A stretch of DNA of 64,000 bases from Acidovorax sp. FJL06 (GCF_003852545.1 NZ_QAJR01000034.1:51938-115937); one strand, 5' to 3'. Shown: positions 1 through 10,859, counted from the stretch's first letter. Numbers and translations: made by a program. The notes: generated by a model not told the origin, from the sequence alone.

Positions 1-37
1 TTAATGACCCCAAACACTTAGCATTTGTTGTCATCAT
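1..37 (-). CDS. possible 5' end of a gene running off the left edge
   Basis: An ATG at 37 on the minus strand opens a reading frame (starting M-M-T-T-N-A-K-C) that stays open to the window edge. An AAGG element lies five bases upstream and a TATAAT box about twelve bases further up. Twelve codons are too few to identify a family. It would be the gene downstream of gltX. It could equally be untranslated leader or chance. Confidence 0.2.
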   Translation of the reverse strand, partial: MMTTNAKCLGSL

Positions 38-48
38 CCGAGCCTTGA

Positions 49-78
49 ATTATAGACAGATTTTTAGCGGTTTCGCAA
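49..78 (-). promoter_or_regulatory. sigma-70-like promoter downstream of gltX
   Basis: On the minus strand a TTGCGA hexamer (78 to 73) is followed after 18 bases by a perfect TATAAT (54 to 49). The -35 half lies in the last codons of gltX. It would drive whatever lies to the left of the window. The spacing is one base above optimum and the -35 has two mismatches, so this is a moderate call. Confidence 0.4.
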
Positions 79-1485
79 ACGCGCTACAACTTTTTCACGT
101 CCGACCAATTCCAGCACGGCATCGACCGATGGCGTGTGGGCCGTGCCCACGGTCAAAACCCGTGCTGGCATGGCCAATTGCGGCATCTTCAAGCCCTGGC
201 TGGCGAGCACCTGCTTGAAGGCGGCACTGATAGAGGCCTTGTCCCATTCACAGGCAGACAGGGCATCGGCCAGCGCATCCAGTGCAGGTGCGATGGCTTC
301 GGTGACATGCTGCGCGCGCTCCGCCTCCACAGGCGCCACATCGCCATAGAAGACCTGGGCCCAGTGGGCGAGCGCCACCGTGGTGTCGCAACGGTCCTTG
401 AACAAGGCACAGATGCGCACCAGGCGGCCGTCGGCCAGCGCATCGGCGGCAATGCCACGCTGCTGCAGCTGCGGCGCCACCAGGGCGGCCAGCGCATCGT
501 CGGGCATGGCCTTGAGGTGCTGGGCATTCACCCAGCGCAGCTTGGCCTCGTCGAACTGGGCGGCGCTGCGGCCGAGGTGATCGAGGTTGAACCATTCGAG
601 GAACTGGGCGCGCGAGAAGATTTCGTCGTCGCCATGGCTCCAGCCCAGGCGCGCCAGGTAGTTCACCATGGCGTCGGGCAGGTAGCCTTCGTCACGGTAC
701 TGCGTCACAGGCTTGGCGCCGTTGCGCTTGCTCATCTTCTCGCCCTGCTCGTTCAGCACGGTGGGCAGGTGGGCATACACCGGAGGCTCCTTGCCCAAGG
801 CGCGGAAGATGTTGATCTGGCGCGGCGTGTTGTTCACATGGTCGTCGCCACGGATCACATGGGTGATGTCCATGTCGATGTCGTCCACCACCACGCAGAA
901 GTTGTAGGTGGGCGTGCCATCGGGGCGCGCGATCACCAGGTCGTCCAGCTCGTCGTTGCGGATCTCGATGCGGCCCTTGACCTTGTCTTCCCACGCCACC
1001 ACACCGCCCTGCGGGTTCTTGAAGCGCAGCACGGGCTGCACACCTGCAGGCACCGGCGGCAAGGTCTTGCCGTCTTCGGGGCGCCAGGTGCCGTCATAGC
1101 GGGGTTTTTCCTTGGCGGCCATCTGCTTTTCGCGCAGGACATCCAGCTCGGCCACGCTCATGTAGCAGGGGTACACATGGCCTGCGGCCTGCAGGTCGGC
1201 CAGCACCGCCTTGTAGCGGTCCATGCGCTGCATCTGGTAGAACGGACCTTCATCGTGGTCCAACCCCAGCCAGGCCATGCCCTCGATGATCACATCCACC
1301 GCCGCCTGGCTGGAGCGCTCCAGGTCGGTGTCTTCAATGCGCAGGATGAAGTCGCCGCCCGTGGCGCGCGCAAAGGCCCAGGGGTAGAGTGCCGAGCGGA
1401 TGTTGCCCAGGTGGATGAAGCCCGTGGGGGACGGGGCGAACCGGGTACGCACGCGGCCCGCGCTGGAAGCAGTGGTTTCTGTCAT
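64..1485 (-). CDS. gltX: glutamyl-tRNA synthetase
   Basis: Class I aminoacyl-tRNA synthetase that charges tRNA-Glu with glutamate in the cytoplasm. The 473-residue protein has the usual family length. The class I signature is present as HLGN (residues 25-28, the HIGH motif) after the conserved APSPTG stretch, and KMSKR is at 250-254. The C-terminal part is the anticodon-binding helical domain. The first nine residues before [12 protein letters not shown] are variable, so the exact start could shift slightly, but the chosen ATG is the only good candidate. It is transcribed away from purF with a 127-base gap. Ordinary housekeeping gene with no missing motif. Confidence 0.97.
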   Translation of the reverse strand: MTETTASSAGRVRTRFAPSPTGFIHLGNIRSALYPWAFARATGGDFILRIEDTDLERSSQAAVDVIIEGMAWLGLDHDEGPFYQMQRMDRYKAVLADLQAAGHVYPCYMSVAELDVLREKQMAAKEKPRYDGTWRPEDGKTLPPVPAGVQPVLRFKNPQGGVVAWEDKVKGRIEIRNDELDDLVIARPDGTPTYNFCVVVDDIDMDITHVIRGDDHVNNTPRQINIFRALGKEPPVYAHLPTVLNEQGEKMSKRNGAKPVTQYRDEGYLPDAMVNYLARLGWSHGDDEIFSRAQFLEWFNLDHLGRSAAQFDEAKLRWVNAQHLKAMPDDALAALVAPQLQQRGIAADALADGRLVRICALFKDRCDTTVALAHWAQVFYGDVAPVEAERAQHVTEAIAPALDALADALSACEWDKASISAAFKQVLASQGLKMPQLAMPARVLTVGTAHTPSVDAVLELVGREKVVARLRNR

Positions 1486-1612
1486 ATCAATACGGTCTGG
1501 CCCCTTTCGGGGCCAGTGTCAAGATTCGGTCAATCCGTCTATCCATCAATCCAATGGGCAGCGGGCGAGCAACCGCCGCGCCGTCCTCATCAAAGCGGTT
1601 TGGCCGCTGCGC

Positions 1613-3118
1613 TCACGCCTCTTGCGCGTTCGGCAGCGCGAGGCGGGAGGTGTCTTCTTCGCCCTCTTCCACGCCCACGCGCCCTTCGTTCAGGCGGGCA
1701 ATGTCTTCTGCCGTGATGTCACCCGTGACATACACGCCGTCAAAACACGAGGCATCAAAGCCCGCGATGGACGCATTGAGCGATCCCACGGCCTTCTTCA
1801 TGCCATCCACATCCTGGTAGATCAGGGCATCGCAGCCAATCGCCTGGCGAATCTCTTCCACCGTGCGGCCATGGGCCACCAGCTCGCTGCTGGTGGGCAT
1901 GTCGATGCCGTACACGTTGGGGTAACGCACGGGTGGTGCAGCACTGGCCAGGTACACCTTGCGGGCACCAGCGTCGCGCGCCATCTGCACGATCTCGCGG
2001 CTGGTGGTGCCGCGCACGATGGAATCATCCACCAGCAGCACGTTGCGGCCCTTGAATTCGCTGCCAATCACGTTGAGCTTCTGGCGCACGGACTTCTTGC
2101 GCACGCCCTGCCCCGGCATGATGAAGGTGCGGCCCACATAGCGGTTCTTGACGAAGCCTTCGCGGTAGGGGATGCCCAGCAGGTGCGCCAGTTGCGTGGC
2201 ACTAGGGCGGCTCGACTCGGGGATCGGGATGATCACATCGATCTCATTGGGCGGCACGGTAGAGACCACGCGCTTGGCCAGGGCCTCGCCCAGGTTCAGG
2301 CGCGCCTGGTACACCGAAATGCCGTCCAGCACCGAGTCGGGACGTGCAAGGTACACAAACTCGAAGATGCAAGGGTTGAGCTGCGGTTTCTCGGCGCACT
2401 GGCTGGCATGGACCTGGCCATCCAGCGTGATGAACACCGCTTCACCGGGGTCGATGTTGCGCTCAAACACATGGGACGTGCCCTCCAGCGCCACCGACTC
2501 GCTGCCCACCATCACCGTGCCATCCTGGCTACGGCCCAGCGCCAGCGGGCGGATGCCATGGGGGTCGCGGAACGCCAGCAGGCCATGGCCGGCAATCAGG
2601 GCGATCACGGCGTACGAGCCCTTGATGCGCTTGTGCACGGCGCGCACGGCAGCGAACACATCCTCGACCTGCAGCGGCACGCCCCGGGTGGAGCGCTCCA
2701 GCTCGTGCGCCAGCACGTTCAGCAGCACCTCGGAGTCGCTCTCGGTGTTGGTGTGGCGATGGTCCGTCTGGAACAGCTCGGTGCGCAGCTCGCGGGCATT
2801 GGTCAGGTTGCCGTTGTGCACCAGCACGAGGCCGAACGGCGCGTTCACATAGAACGGCTGGGCCTCTTCCTCGCTATAGGCATTGCCCGCCGTGGGGTAG
2901 CGCACCTGGCCCAGGCCCACATTGCCCGGCAGCGCCCGCATGTTGCGCGTGCGGAACACGTCGCGCACCATGCCCTTGGCCTTGTGCATGAAGAACTTGC
3001 GGCCCTGCTGGGTCACGATGCCCGCTGCGTCCTGGCCGCGGTGCTGCAGCAGCAGCAAGGCGTCATAGATGAGCTGATTGACGGGCGTTGCACTGACGAC
3101 GCCGACGATTCCACACAT
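1613..3118 (-). CDS. purF: amidophosphoribosyltransferase
   Basis: First committed enzyme of de novo purine synthesis: transfers ammonia from glutamine to PRPP to give 5-phosphoribosylamine. The protein begins MCGIVGVV, so Cys2 becomes the N-terminal nucleophile of the Ntn-type glutaminase domain after Met removal. The phosphoribosyltransferase domain carries the PRPP-binding loop VDDSIVRGTTSRE at residues 363-375. Length 501 is normal for the proteobacterial enzyme. It lies 78 bases downstream of cvpA on the same strand, the classic cvpA-purF pair. No purR-type operator was recognised. Confidence 0.97.
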   Translation of the reverse strand: MCGIVGVVSATPVNQLIYDALLLLQHRGQDAAGIVTQQGRKFFMHKAKGMVRDVFRTRNMRALPGNVGLGQVRYPTAGNAYSEEEAQPFYVNAPFGLVLVHNGNLTNARELRTELFQTDHRHTNTESDSEVLLNVLAHELERSTRGVPLQVEDVFAAVRAVHKRIKGSYAVIALIAGHGLLAFRDPHGIRPLALGRSQDGTVMVGSESVALEGTSHVFERNIDPGEAVFITLDGQVHASQCAEKPQLNPCIFEFVYLARPDSVLDGISVYQARLNLGEALAKRVVSTVPPNEIDVIIPIPESSRPSATQLAHLLGIPYREGFVKNRYVGRTFIMPGQGVRKKSVRQKLNVIGSEFKGRNVLLVDDSIVRGTTSREIVQMARDAGARKVYLASAAPPVRYPNVYGIDMPTSSELVAHGRTVEEIRQAIGCDALIYQDVDGMKKAVGSLNASIAGFDASCFDGVYVTGDITAEDIARLNEGRVGVEEGEEDTSRLALPNAQEA

Positions 3119-3196
3119 AGTTGTTTTCCATCCGTTTGCGGGAACAGCCCCGCGGCAACCCCATGGCAGCGGCTTTTGGCCACTGCCCCATCGATA

Positions 3197-3685
3197 TCAG
3201 GAAGGCAGATGCCTACCAAATTCTTCCGGCAACGCCGGTTTCAAGCCCCTGAGCACTTCCGCGAGCACCGGGGCCGCTTGCGACTCCTGCCACCAGGGCG
3301 CTTCGTGCAGCGAGGTCAACCCGGCCACCACGGCCACCGCCAGCAGCAGCACCAGGCCTCTCAGCACGCCAAAAACAGCCCCCAGCGTGCGGTCTGCCGG
3401 GCGCAGGCCAATGGCCTCAATCAGCTTCTTGGCCAGCCAGGTCACAAAACCACAGGCAAACACCGACGCCACGAACACCACGACAAAACCCGCCGCATAG
3501 CGCAGTGCCCCCGCCGACTCGCCAATCGGCAGCAGTGCCGCCATGTCTGCCGCAAACCACTGTGCGACAAAAAAGGACACCACCCAGCCCAGCAACGACA
3601 ACACTTCAAACACCAGGCCACGCCAGGCACCGATCAGCATCGAAGCCAGCAGCACCGCGACAAAAATCCAATCCAGCGCAGCCAT
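3197..3685 (-). CDS. cvpA: CvpA family membrane protein
   Basis: Small inner-membrane protein of the colicin V production family, 162 residues with about four hydrophobic segments (roughly 1-20, 25-45, 62-85 and 103-122). The start MAALDWIFVAVLLASMLIG is typical of the family. CvpA proteins are linked to envelope integrity and, by constant neighbourhood, to purF, but their molecular activity is not settled. Here it sits between a SPOR-domain protein (43 bases upstream) and purF (78 bases downstream), suggesting one transcript. Family call from sequence; cellular role inferred from context. Confidence 0.92.
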   Translation of the reverse strand: MAALDWIFVAVLLASMLIGAWRGLVFEVLSLLGWVVSFFVAQWFAADMAALLPIGESAGALRYAAGFVVVFVASVFACGFVTWLAKKLIEAIGLRPADRTLGAVFGVLRGLVLLLAVAVVAGLTSLHEAPWWQESQAAPVLAEVLRGLKPALPEEFGRHLPS

Positions 3686-3728
3686 GAACGCAAAGCAACC
3701 GAAAAAGCCAGAGAGCCGGGCTGCGGGC

Positions 3729-4571
3729 TTACAGCGTCAGCACCGAGGCCGACAGCTCCAGCCCCTTGATGCGCGCCGCCGCCTTGTCAGCCTCTGCCCG
3801 GTTGGTGAAGGGCCCCACGCGCACCCGCGTGCGTTTTCCATCCTTGGTGTCCACCACCTGGGTATAGGTCTTGAGGCCAGCACGCTCCACCTTGGTGCGC
3901 GCTTCACGGGCCTTCTCGGCATCGGCAAACGCCCCCACCTGCACGATGAAACGGCTGTCTTCGGCATTGGCGCTGGCCACCGGCTCTGCGGCACGGCCTT
4001 CCAACAGGGCACGCGCACGCGCCGATTCATCAGGGCGTTGCACAGGCTTGGGCTCAGGTGCGGGGGCCGCAGGCGGCTTGGTCTCGTGCCTGGCTTCGGG
4101 CTTGGGCGCAGCCGCAGGGGCTGCTGCCGCCACCGTGGGCGCGGGCTTGGCCGGGGCCGCGCGCGGGCCTTGCACCAGCTCTTCCCCCTCCGTCAGCCCG
4201 TTGGCGGCCGCACTGCGCGTGGCTGCCGGGCGCTGCGCCGCAGGGGCGGGGTCCTGCTGCGCGGCAGGTGCCGCTGGCTTGGCCACGGGGGCCTCGGCCA
4301 CAGGGGCGGGCACGACCAGCGGAGCCACCTTGTTGCGGTCAGGAATTTCGATGGGGATATCGACAGGGATGGGCCGGGGCTGGGTATCGAACAGCAAGGG
4401 GAATCCGATCACGCCCACCAGCACCAGCACGGCGGCACCAATCAGCCGGTGGCGGGCCCGGCGGCGCATCACCTCGACACTCTCGGCCTGCGGCGTGCGC
4501 GGGCGCTTGGACGGCTTTTCGGCCTGTTGCTGCTCACCCTGCCCGGGCCACCGAAACTTGAAAAATGCCAT
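3729..4571 (-). CDS. SPOR-domain inner-membrane protein (DedD-like)
   Basis: Bitopic protein of 280 residues. A charged N-terminal cytoplasmic stretch with HRLIG leads into one transmembrane segment at about 43-62 (AAVLVLVGVIGFPLLF). A long Pro/Ala-rich periplasmic linker follows (about 75-200), then a C-terminal SPOR domain (about 205-280, starting RFIVQVGAFADAEKA). SPOR domains bind denuded septal peptidoglycan, so a role in cell division is likely, as for DedD. It lies between folC (34 bases upstream) and cvpA, an order common in betaproteobacteria. The linker is low complexity and probably poorly conserved. Confidence 0.9.
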   Translation of the reverse strand: MAFFKFRWPGQGEQQQAEKPSKRPRTPQAESVEVMRRRARHRLIGAAVLVLVGVIGFPLLFDTQPRPIPVDIPIEIPDRNKVAPLVVPAPVAEAPVAKPAAPAAQQDPAPAAQRPAATRSAAANGLTEGEELVQGPRAAPAKPAPTVAAAAPAAAPKPEARHETKPPAAPAPEPKPVQRPDESARARALLEGRAAEPVASANAEDSRFIVQVGAFADAEKAREARTKVERAGLKTYTQVVDTKDGKRTRVRVGPFTNRAEADKAAARIKGLELSASVLTL

Positions 4572-4605
4572 GGAGTAACGACCCGTGCGGACCTCAGAAC
4601 CTGCC

Positions 4606-5931
4606 CTATTGGCCCAGATGTTTGGCCTGCAGGCGAGGTGTTCCGTTGATCAGCACACCGCCCACCGTGTAAAACGAGCCAAAGACCACGATTCTATCAG
4701 CGGGGTCTGCGGCGGCCACGGCGGCCTCCAGGGCCTGCATGGGGTCTGCGTGCAAGGTGGAGGTGACATCCCGGCGGCCGCCCGCCACCATGTGGACGGC
4801 ATTCCATTTTTGCTGCAGCGTGGCAGCCGTCTCGGCGCGTGGGGTGGGCAGGTTGGTGAAATACCAGCGGTCCACCAGGGGCCCGACCTTGGCCAGCATG
4901 GGCCCCAGGTCCTTGTCGGCCATGGCGCCAAAGACCGCGTGCGTGGTGGGGAAGAACCCCATCGCATCCAGGTTGGCCGTGAGCGCCGCCACCGAATGGG
5001 GGTTGTGCGCTACGTCCAGCACCAAGGTTGGCTGGCCGGGCACGATCTGGAACCGGCCCGGCAGCTCCACCAGGGCCAGGCCATTGCGCACCGCCTGGGC
5101 GGTCACCGGCAGGCGGTCGCGCAGGGCCTCCAGCGCAGCCAGCACGCCCGAGGCATTGACGAGCTGGTTGGCCCCCCGCAGCGAGGGGTAGGCCAGCCCG
5201 GCGTAACGCCGCCCCCGGCCCGCCCAGCTCCACTGCTGCTTGTCGCCCGAGAAATTGAAGTCACGCCCAAAGCTCCACAGATCCGCACCGATCTCGCGGG
5301 CATGGTCCACCACGCTCTGGGGCGCCATGGGGTCGCTCACGACCACCGGCCGGCCGGTGCGCATGATGCCCGCCTTCTCACGGCCGATGCTTTCGCGGTC
5401 AGGCCCCAAAAACTCGGTGTGGTCGATGTCGATGCTGGTGATCACGGCGCAATCGGCATCGATGACATTGGTGGCATCAAGGCGGCCGCCCAATCCGACC
5501 TCCAGGATGGCCACGTCCAGCCGCGCATGGCTCATCAGCCGCAGGATGGCCAGGGTGGTGAACTCGAAGTAGGTCAGGGATACATCGTTGCCATTTTGGG
5601 TTCTGGCGCTTTCCACGGCATCGAAGTGCGCTATCAAATCAGAAGCAGATACGCTCTCACCGTGCACGCGGCAGCGCTCCTCAAAGTGCACCAGGTGGGG
5701 CGAGGTGTACACCCCCGTGCGGTAGCCCGCCTGCTGGGCCACCGCCTCCAGCATGGCGCAGGTGGAACCCTTGCCGTTGGTGCCCGCCACGGTGATCACC
5801 GGGCACTCGAAACGCAGCGCCATGCGGCGCGCCACCTCGCTGACCCGGTCCAGGCCCATGTCGATGTTGCGGGGATGCAGCTGCTCGCAGTGGCGCAGCC
5901 AGCCTTCCAGGGTGTGGGGTTTGGTTTGCAT
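4606..5931 (-). CDS. folC: bifunctional dihydrofolate synthase/folylpolyglutamate synthase
   Basis: ATP-dependent Mur-ligase-fold enzyme that adds glutamate to dihydropteroate and then to tetrahydrofolates. The chosen ATG gives 441 residues beginning MQTKPHTLEGWLRHCEQLHP, the normal length; the frame stays open further upstream but that extension overlaps the divergent neighbour and is not folC-like. The nucleotide loop GTNGKGS is at residues 50-56, and the Mur ligase C-terminal domain with DVAHNPHSVAAL follows in the second half. First gene of the folC-SPOR-cvpA-purF run, divergent from an ArsC-like gene across 60 bases. Confidence 0.96.
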   Translation of the reverse strand: MQTKPHTLEGWLRHCEQLHPRNIDMGLDRVSEVARRMALRFECPVITVAGTNGKGSTCAMLEAVAQQAGYRTGVYTSPHLVHFEERCRVHGESVSASDLIAHFDAVESARTQNGNDVSLTYFEFTTLAILRLMSHARLDVAILEVGLGGRLDATNVIDADCAVITSIDIDHTEFLGPDRESIGREKAGIMRTGRPVVVSDPMAPQSVVDHAREIGADLWSFGRDFNFSGDKQQWSWAGRGRRYAGLAYPSLRGANQLVNASGVLAALEALRDRLPVTAQAVRNGLALVELPGRFQIVPGQPTLVLDVAHNPHSVAALTANLDAMGFFPTTHAVFGAMADKDLGPMLAKVGPLVDRWYFTNLPTPRAETAATLQQKWNAVHMVAGGRRDVTSTLHADPMQALEAAVAAADPADRIVVFGSFYTVGGVLINGTPRLQAKHLGQ

Positions 5932-5991
5932 ACAGCCCGGGATTGTCGCCGAGCCGCATTCCCCACGGGCTTTTCGAGGATGATGCGCGGC

Positions 5992-6378
5992 ATGACCAAC
6001 GCCCGCATCACCCTCTACGGCATTCCCAACTGCGATACCGTCAAAAAATCCCGCGCCTGGTTCTCGGAACAAGGCCTGGACTGCCAGTTCCACGACTTCA
6101 AGAAACAGGGCGTGCCCACCAGCCAGTTGCCCGGCTGGCTGAGCGCCGTGGGCTGGCAGAAACTGGTCAACCGCCAGGGCACCACCTGGCGCAAGCTGGA
6201 TGCCGGTACGCAGGCGGCGGTCACGGACGACGCCAGCGCCAGCGCCCTCATGCAGGAGCACCCGAGCGTGATCAAGCGCCCCGTGGTCGAATGGCACAGC
6301 GCGGGCCATACCCAGGTGTCCGTGGGTTTTGCCCCCGACCAATGGCAAGCCTGGCGTGACACCCTCCCCAAAGGCTGA
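5992..6378 (+). CDS. ArsC/Spx-family reductase (YffB-like)
   Basis: Thioredoxin-fold protein of 128 residues in the ArsC family, YffB-like branch. The N-terminal pattern GIPNCDTVKKSR contains the single Cys of this branch (about residue 14), not a CxxC pair. PSVIKRPV near residue 95 matches the conserved RP loop of the family. Arsenate reductase activity is not implied; YffB-type proteins are thought to use glutathione and have no firm substrate. I chose ATG 5992 over ATG 5983 because the GAGGA at 5976-5980 is well spaced only for the former. Probably monocistronic. Confidence 0.85.
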   Translation: MTNARITLYGIPNCDTVKKSRAWFSEQGLDCQFHDFKKQGVPTSQLPGWLSAVGWQKLVNRQGTTWRKLDAGTQAAVTDDASASALMQEHPSVIKRPVVEWHSAGHTQVSVGFAPDQWQAWRDTLPKG

Positions 6379-6520
6379 TGCCCCCAGGATCCGGCTGACA
6401 TTTGCCAGCCAATGCGGGAAAATCGCACAAATCTTTACGCAGATTTACGGCTTCCCAGCCCCGAATTGACGCCCCGAGCCTAAACTTTTCTTCCGTCTGG
6501 TGCGTTATGTACCGACCCGA

Positions 6521-6526
6521 AAGGAG
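6521..6526 (+). promoter_or_regulatory. ribosome binding site AAGGAG
   Basis: AAGGAG seven bases upstream of ATG 6534. It fixes that codon as the start, even though the frame stays open upstream to 6402. Confidence 0.8.
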
Positions 6527-6533
6527 TTTCTCC

Positions 6534-7196
6534 ATGAAAAAGATCGTCATTTTTTCCGCCCTGGCCGCCGTCGCCGCCATGGCGAGTGCCCAAGAACAAG
6601 GCCGCGTGCTGTCGGCCACCCCCATCGTCCAGCAGGTGGGCATCCCCCAGCAGGTGTGCGGCAACGAAACCGTGTACAACGGCAACCGCACCACCGGTGG
6701 CGGCGCCGTTCTGGGGGCCATCGCCGGGGGTGCCGTAGGCAACTCCATCGGCAAGGGCAGCGGCCGGGCCGCCGCCACGGCCATTGGCGTGCTCGGCGGC
6801 GCCGTGATTGGCAACCAGATCGAGGGCAGTGGCCAGCCGCAGTACCAGAACGTGCAGCGCTGCAGCACCGAGACGTACTACGAAAACCGCACGGTGGGCT
6901 ACAACGTGGTGTACGAATACGCTGGCCGCCAATACACCACACGCACCCAGAACGACCCCGGCCGCTGGATTCCTGTGAACGTGAACGTGCAGCCCGCTGG
7001 CCAGACCTACTCCACCCAGCCGGATCCGTATGCGCAGCAAGGCGTGTACAGCCAGCCCGGCGTGGTGACCTCCACCTACCCGGCGCAACCCGTCTACCAA
7101 CAGCCCACCTATGTGACGCCGCCCGTGACGGTGATTGAGTATGGCTACGACAGGCCGTACTACCCCCCGCACCACCGCAACCCTTACTGGCGCTAA
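6534..7196 (+). CDS. glycine-zipper 2TM-domain exported protein
   Basis: Exported protein of 220 residues. A signal peptide (MKKIVIFSALAAVAAMASAQ) is followed by a region around residues 60-100 that is rich in spaced glycines (GGGAVLGAIAGGAVGNSIG and GVLGGAVIGNQIEG), the glycine-zipper 2TM pattern of outer-membrane/periplasmic proteins related to rickettsial 17-kDa antigen and SlyB. The C-terminal third is rich in Gln, Tyr and Pro and looks disordered, ending with aromatic residues. There is no lipobox cysteine. The molecular role is unknown; related proteins affect envelope stability. A strong terminator follows, so the gene is probably a single transcription unit. Confidence 0.85.
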   Translation: MKKIVIFSALAAVAAMASAQEQGRVLSATPIVQQVGIPQQVCGNETVYNGNRTTGGGAVLGAIAGGAVGNSIGKGSGRAAATAIGVLGGAVIGNQIEGSGQPQYQNVQRCSTETYYENRTVGYNVVYEYAGRQYTTRTQNDPGRWIPVNVNVQPAGQTYSTQPDPYAQQGVYSQPGVVTSTYPAQPVYQQPTYVTPPVTVIEYGYDRPYYPPHHRNPYWR

Positions 7197-7237
7197 GCCG
7201 GCGCCTGGGGCAGCAAAGCCCCAAGCCTCGTGCCCCC

Positions 7238-7264
7238 AAAAAGAGCCCTTCGGGGCTCTTTTTC
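7238..7264 (+). terminator. intrinsic terminator after the glycine-zipper gene
   Basis: GAGCCC (7243-7248), loop TTCG, GGGCTC (7253-7258), then TTTTTC. A-rich flank on the 5' side extends the stem by A-T pairs. Confidence 0.88.
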
Positions 7265-7370
7265 TTTGCGCCAGGGCCCCAAGCGCATGTTTCGTTGGGC
7301 CCGGCCGCCAGCGCCGCGCCACCCCTGCCCTAAAATCGCGGGTTTCCTCTAACCCCATCCTGCGCTATCC

Positions 7371-7688
7371 ATGACCACCGAAAAAATCGACGGCGTGTCC
7401 GTCACCACCCAGGCCAATGTGTACTTTGACGGCAAGTGCGTGAGCCACGGCATCACCTTCTCCGATGGCACGAAGAAGTCGGTGGGCGTGGTACTGCCCG
7501 CAACGCTCACCTTCAACACCGGTGCGCCCGAGATCATGGAATGCGTGGCGGGCTCCTGCGAATACAAGCTGGCAGGCACCGACGCCTGGGTGAAATCGTC
7601 CGCAGGCGACAAATTCAGCGTGCCCGGCAACTCGAAGTTCGACATCCGGGTGACCGAGGCCTACCACTACATCTGCCACTTCGGCTGA
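7371..7688 (+). CDS. ppnP: pyrimidine/purine nucleoside phosphorylase
   Basis: Small cupin-fold enzyme of the YaiE/PpnP family that cleaves nucleosides to free base and ribose-1-phosphate. The 105-residue length and the conserved pattern from NVYFDGKCVSHGITFSDGT to the C-terminal EAYHYICHF match the family, including the GEIMECVAGSCE-like central strand. Probable cytoplasmic salvage enzyme. It precedes argG by 30 bases on the same strand, so the two may share a transcript, but there is no pathway link. Start ATG is unambiguous. Confidence 0.93.
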   Translation: MTTEKIDGVSVTTQANVYFDGKCVSHGITFSDGTKKSVGVVLPATLTFNTGAPEIMECVAGSCEYKLAGTDAWVKSSAGDKFSVPGNSKFDIRVTEAYHYICHFG

Positions 7689-9056
<1,368 letters not shown>

Positions 9057-9094
9057 GTTGGGCGGAGTTTTGCCACTCAAAATAGTGGCAAAAA

Positions 9095-9138
9095 TGAATC
9101 TAGCGCTCTTCCATCGTGCGCTAGTAGCTATCAAAAAA
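9095..9138 (+). repeat. dispersed intergenic repeat, copy A
   Basis: Imperfect inverted repeat with core CTAGCGCTC...GTGCGCTAGTAGCTATCA. It shares the AGCGCT-N-GCGC-AGCTAT plan with the copies at 46572-46628 (same orientation) and 50344-50400 (opposite orientation). It can fold into a hairpin. Short repeats of this kind are common between genes in comamonads; their function is unknown to me. Confidence 0.65.
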
Positions 9139-9143
9139 TGAGT

Positions 9144-9170
9144 AAAGCCACCGATCCCGGTGGCTTTTTC
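9144..9170 (+). terminator. intrinsic terminator downstream of argG
   Basis: GCCACCG (9147-9153), loop ATCC, CGGTGGC (9158-9164), then TTTTTC, with AAA before the stem. It is oriented to end argG transcripts and could also help murB transcripts end in the other direction. Confidence 0.85.
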
Positions 9171-9226
9171 TTTGCCCGTTCGGTGCCGCTGGTGGCCTGC
9201 AGAGGCTCGGGAGGGGCCTGGCGGGC

Positions 9227-10300
9227 CTACACCACCACGGGCTCGGGCTCCAGCCGGATGCCAAAACGCTCGTACACGCTGGTCTCTATGGCCTTGGCCA
9301 GCGTCATCACCTCGCCGCCCGTCACACTGTCGGCGCCCTGCCCCCGGTTCACCAGCACCAGGGCCTGCTTTTCATACACGCCGGCCTTGCCAATGGACTT
9401 GCCCTTCCAGCCGCAGGCGTCAATCAGCCAGCCCGCCGCCAGCTTGATGCTGCCGTCGGGCATGGGGTAGTGCACGATGCGCGGCTCGCGCGCGATGATG
9501 TCGGCGCACTGGTCGGGCGACACCGTGGGGTTCTTGAAGAAGCTGCCCGCGTTGCCCACCACGGCCGGGTCGGGCAGCTTGGTGCGGCGGATGTCGCAGA
9601 TCCAGTCGAAGATCTGCTGGGCCGATGGCTGCAACACGCCCTCTTCCGCCATCCGGCGCTCCAGATCCAGATAGCCCAGCACCGGCTTCCAAGGTTTGGG
9701 CAGGCAAAAACGCACATGGGTGATCACAGCGCGCCCTTCCAGGCCCATGCCCCGGGGCAACCCGTCCGCACCGGGCGCATCCGAGGGCGCGTGCTTGAAC
9801 ACCGAATCCCGGTAGCCAAACCCGCACTGCGCGGCATCCAGCGTGAAGGTGCGGCCCGTGGCCAGGTCAATGGCGTCCAGGGATTCAAAGCGGTCCTGCA
9901 ACTCCACACCATACGCACCAATGTTCTGCACGGGCGATGCGCCCACGGTGCCGGGGATCAGGGCCAAGTTCTCCAGCCCCGGGAAACCCTGCGCCAGCGT
10001 CCAGGCCACGCAGTCGTGCCAGACCTCGCCAGCGCCCGCCTCCACGATCCAGGCCTTGGGGGTTTCCGCCACCAGGCGCAGGCCCTTGATCTCCATCTTG
10101 AGCACCACGGGCTTCACGTCGCCGGTCAGGATGATGTTGCTGCCCCCACCCAGTACGAACTTGGGCGCAGATGCCAGCTCCGGGTGGGCCAGCACGGCCA
10201 GCACATCGGCGGCGGAATGCACGCGCACCAGCGTCTGCGCGCGTGCGGCGATGCCAAAGGTGTTGCAGGGCTGCAAAGGGGCGTTTTTCTCGACTACCAT
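9227..10300 (-). CDS. murB: UDP-N-acetylenolpyruvoylglucosamine reductase
   Basis: FAD-dependent enzyme reducing UDP-GlcNAc-enolpyruvate to UDP-MurNAc in peptidoglycan synthesis. The start at 10300 gives 357 residues beginning [21 protein letters not shown], the E. coli-type MurB (no N-terminal extension). The frame is open much further upstream but only as a shadow of the divergent genes. Conserved segments seen: [11 protein letters not shown] for FAD binding, [21 protein letters not shown] in the centre, and [11 protein letters not shown], which contains the catalytic Ser, near residue 238. Divergent from the yajQ gene across 73 bases. Confidence 0.96.
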   Translation of the reverse strand: MVVEKNAPLQPCNTFGIAARAQTLVRVHSAADVLAVLAHPELASAPKFVLGGGSNIILTGDVKPVVLKMEIKGLRLVAETPKAWIVEAGAGEVWHDCVAWTLAQGFPGLENLALIPGTVGASPVQNIGAYGVELQDRFESLDAIDLATGRTFTLDAAQCGFGYRDSVFKHAPSDAPGADGLPRGMGLEGRAVITHVRFCLPKPWKPVLGYLDLERRMAEEGVLQPSAQQIFDWICDIRRTKLPDPAVVGNAGSFFKNPTVSPDQCADIIAREPRIVHYPMPDGSIKLAAGWLIDACGWKGKSIGKAGVYEKQALVLVNRGQGADSVTGGEVMTLAKAIETSVYERFGIRLEPEPVVV

Positions 10301-10373
10301 TGGCCCGATTGTCGCATTCGCCCTTTGGAAGGGCTGCAATTTGCCCCCTGTTTCCCCGAGATTGAGAACCACC

Positions 10374-10859
10374 ATGCCATCTTTTGACACCGTCTGCGAA
10401 GCCAACCTGGTTGAAGTGAAAAACGCCGTGGAGAACACCGCCAAGGAAATCGCCACCCGCTTCGACTTCAAGGGCACCTCGGCCAGCATCGAGATCAAGG
10501 ACAAGGACATCACCCTGATCGGCGACGCCGACTTCCAGCTCACCCAGATCGAGGACGTGCTGCGCAACAAGCTCACCAAGCGCAATGTGGACGTGCGCTT
10601 CCTGGACATGGGCGACGTCCAGAAAATGGGCGGCGACAAGGTCAAGCAGGTCATCAAGGTGCGCAACGGCATCGAGAGCGAGCTGGCCAAGAAGATCCAG
10701 AAGCTGCTCAAGGAGAGCAAGCTCAAGGTGCAAGGCGCCATCCAGGAGGACAAGGTGCGCGTGACCGGCGCCAAGCGCGACGACCTGCAAGCTGCCATGG
10801 CCCTGATCCGCAAGGACGTGACCGACGTGCCGCTGTCTTTCGACAACTTCCGCGATTGA
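10374..10859 (+). CDS. YajQ-family nucleotide-binding protein
   Basis: 161-residue protein of the YajQ/UPF0234 family, starting [19 protein letters not shown] and ending [10 protein letters not shown], both diagnostic. It consists of two ferredoxin-like halves. Family members in Xanthomonas and Pseudomonas bind cyclic di-GMP and act with transcription factors; E. coli YajQ is reported to bind nucleotides or RNA. Which activity applies here cannot be told from sequence, although diguanylate cyclase machinery is present elsewhere in the window. Start chosen at the ATG that gives the family N-terminus; the frame upstream is a murB shadow. Confidence 0.93.
   Translation: MPSFDTVCEANLVEVKNAVENTAKEIATRFDFKGTSASIEIKDKDITLIGDADFQLTQIEDVLRNKLTKRNVDVRFLDMGDVQKMGGDKVKQVIKVRNGIESELAKKIQKLLKESKLKVQGAIQEDKVRVTGAKRDDLQAAMALIRKDVTDVPLSFDNFRD

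Noticed and set aside
1497-1516. CTGGCCCC-TTTC-GGGGCCAG hairpin between purF and gltX
   Set aside because: A strong stem but no U-tract on either strand, so it was not called a terminator. It may still be a structured leader of gltX.
5628-5662. Stretch in folC resembling half of the dispersed repeat (GCTATCAAATCAGAAGC)
   Set aside because: The encoded residues (ESVSASDLIAHFDAVES) fit the normal FolC family sequence, so it is not an insertion; the similarity is probably chance or very old.
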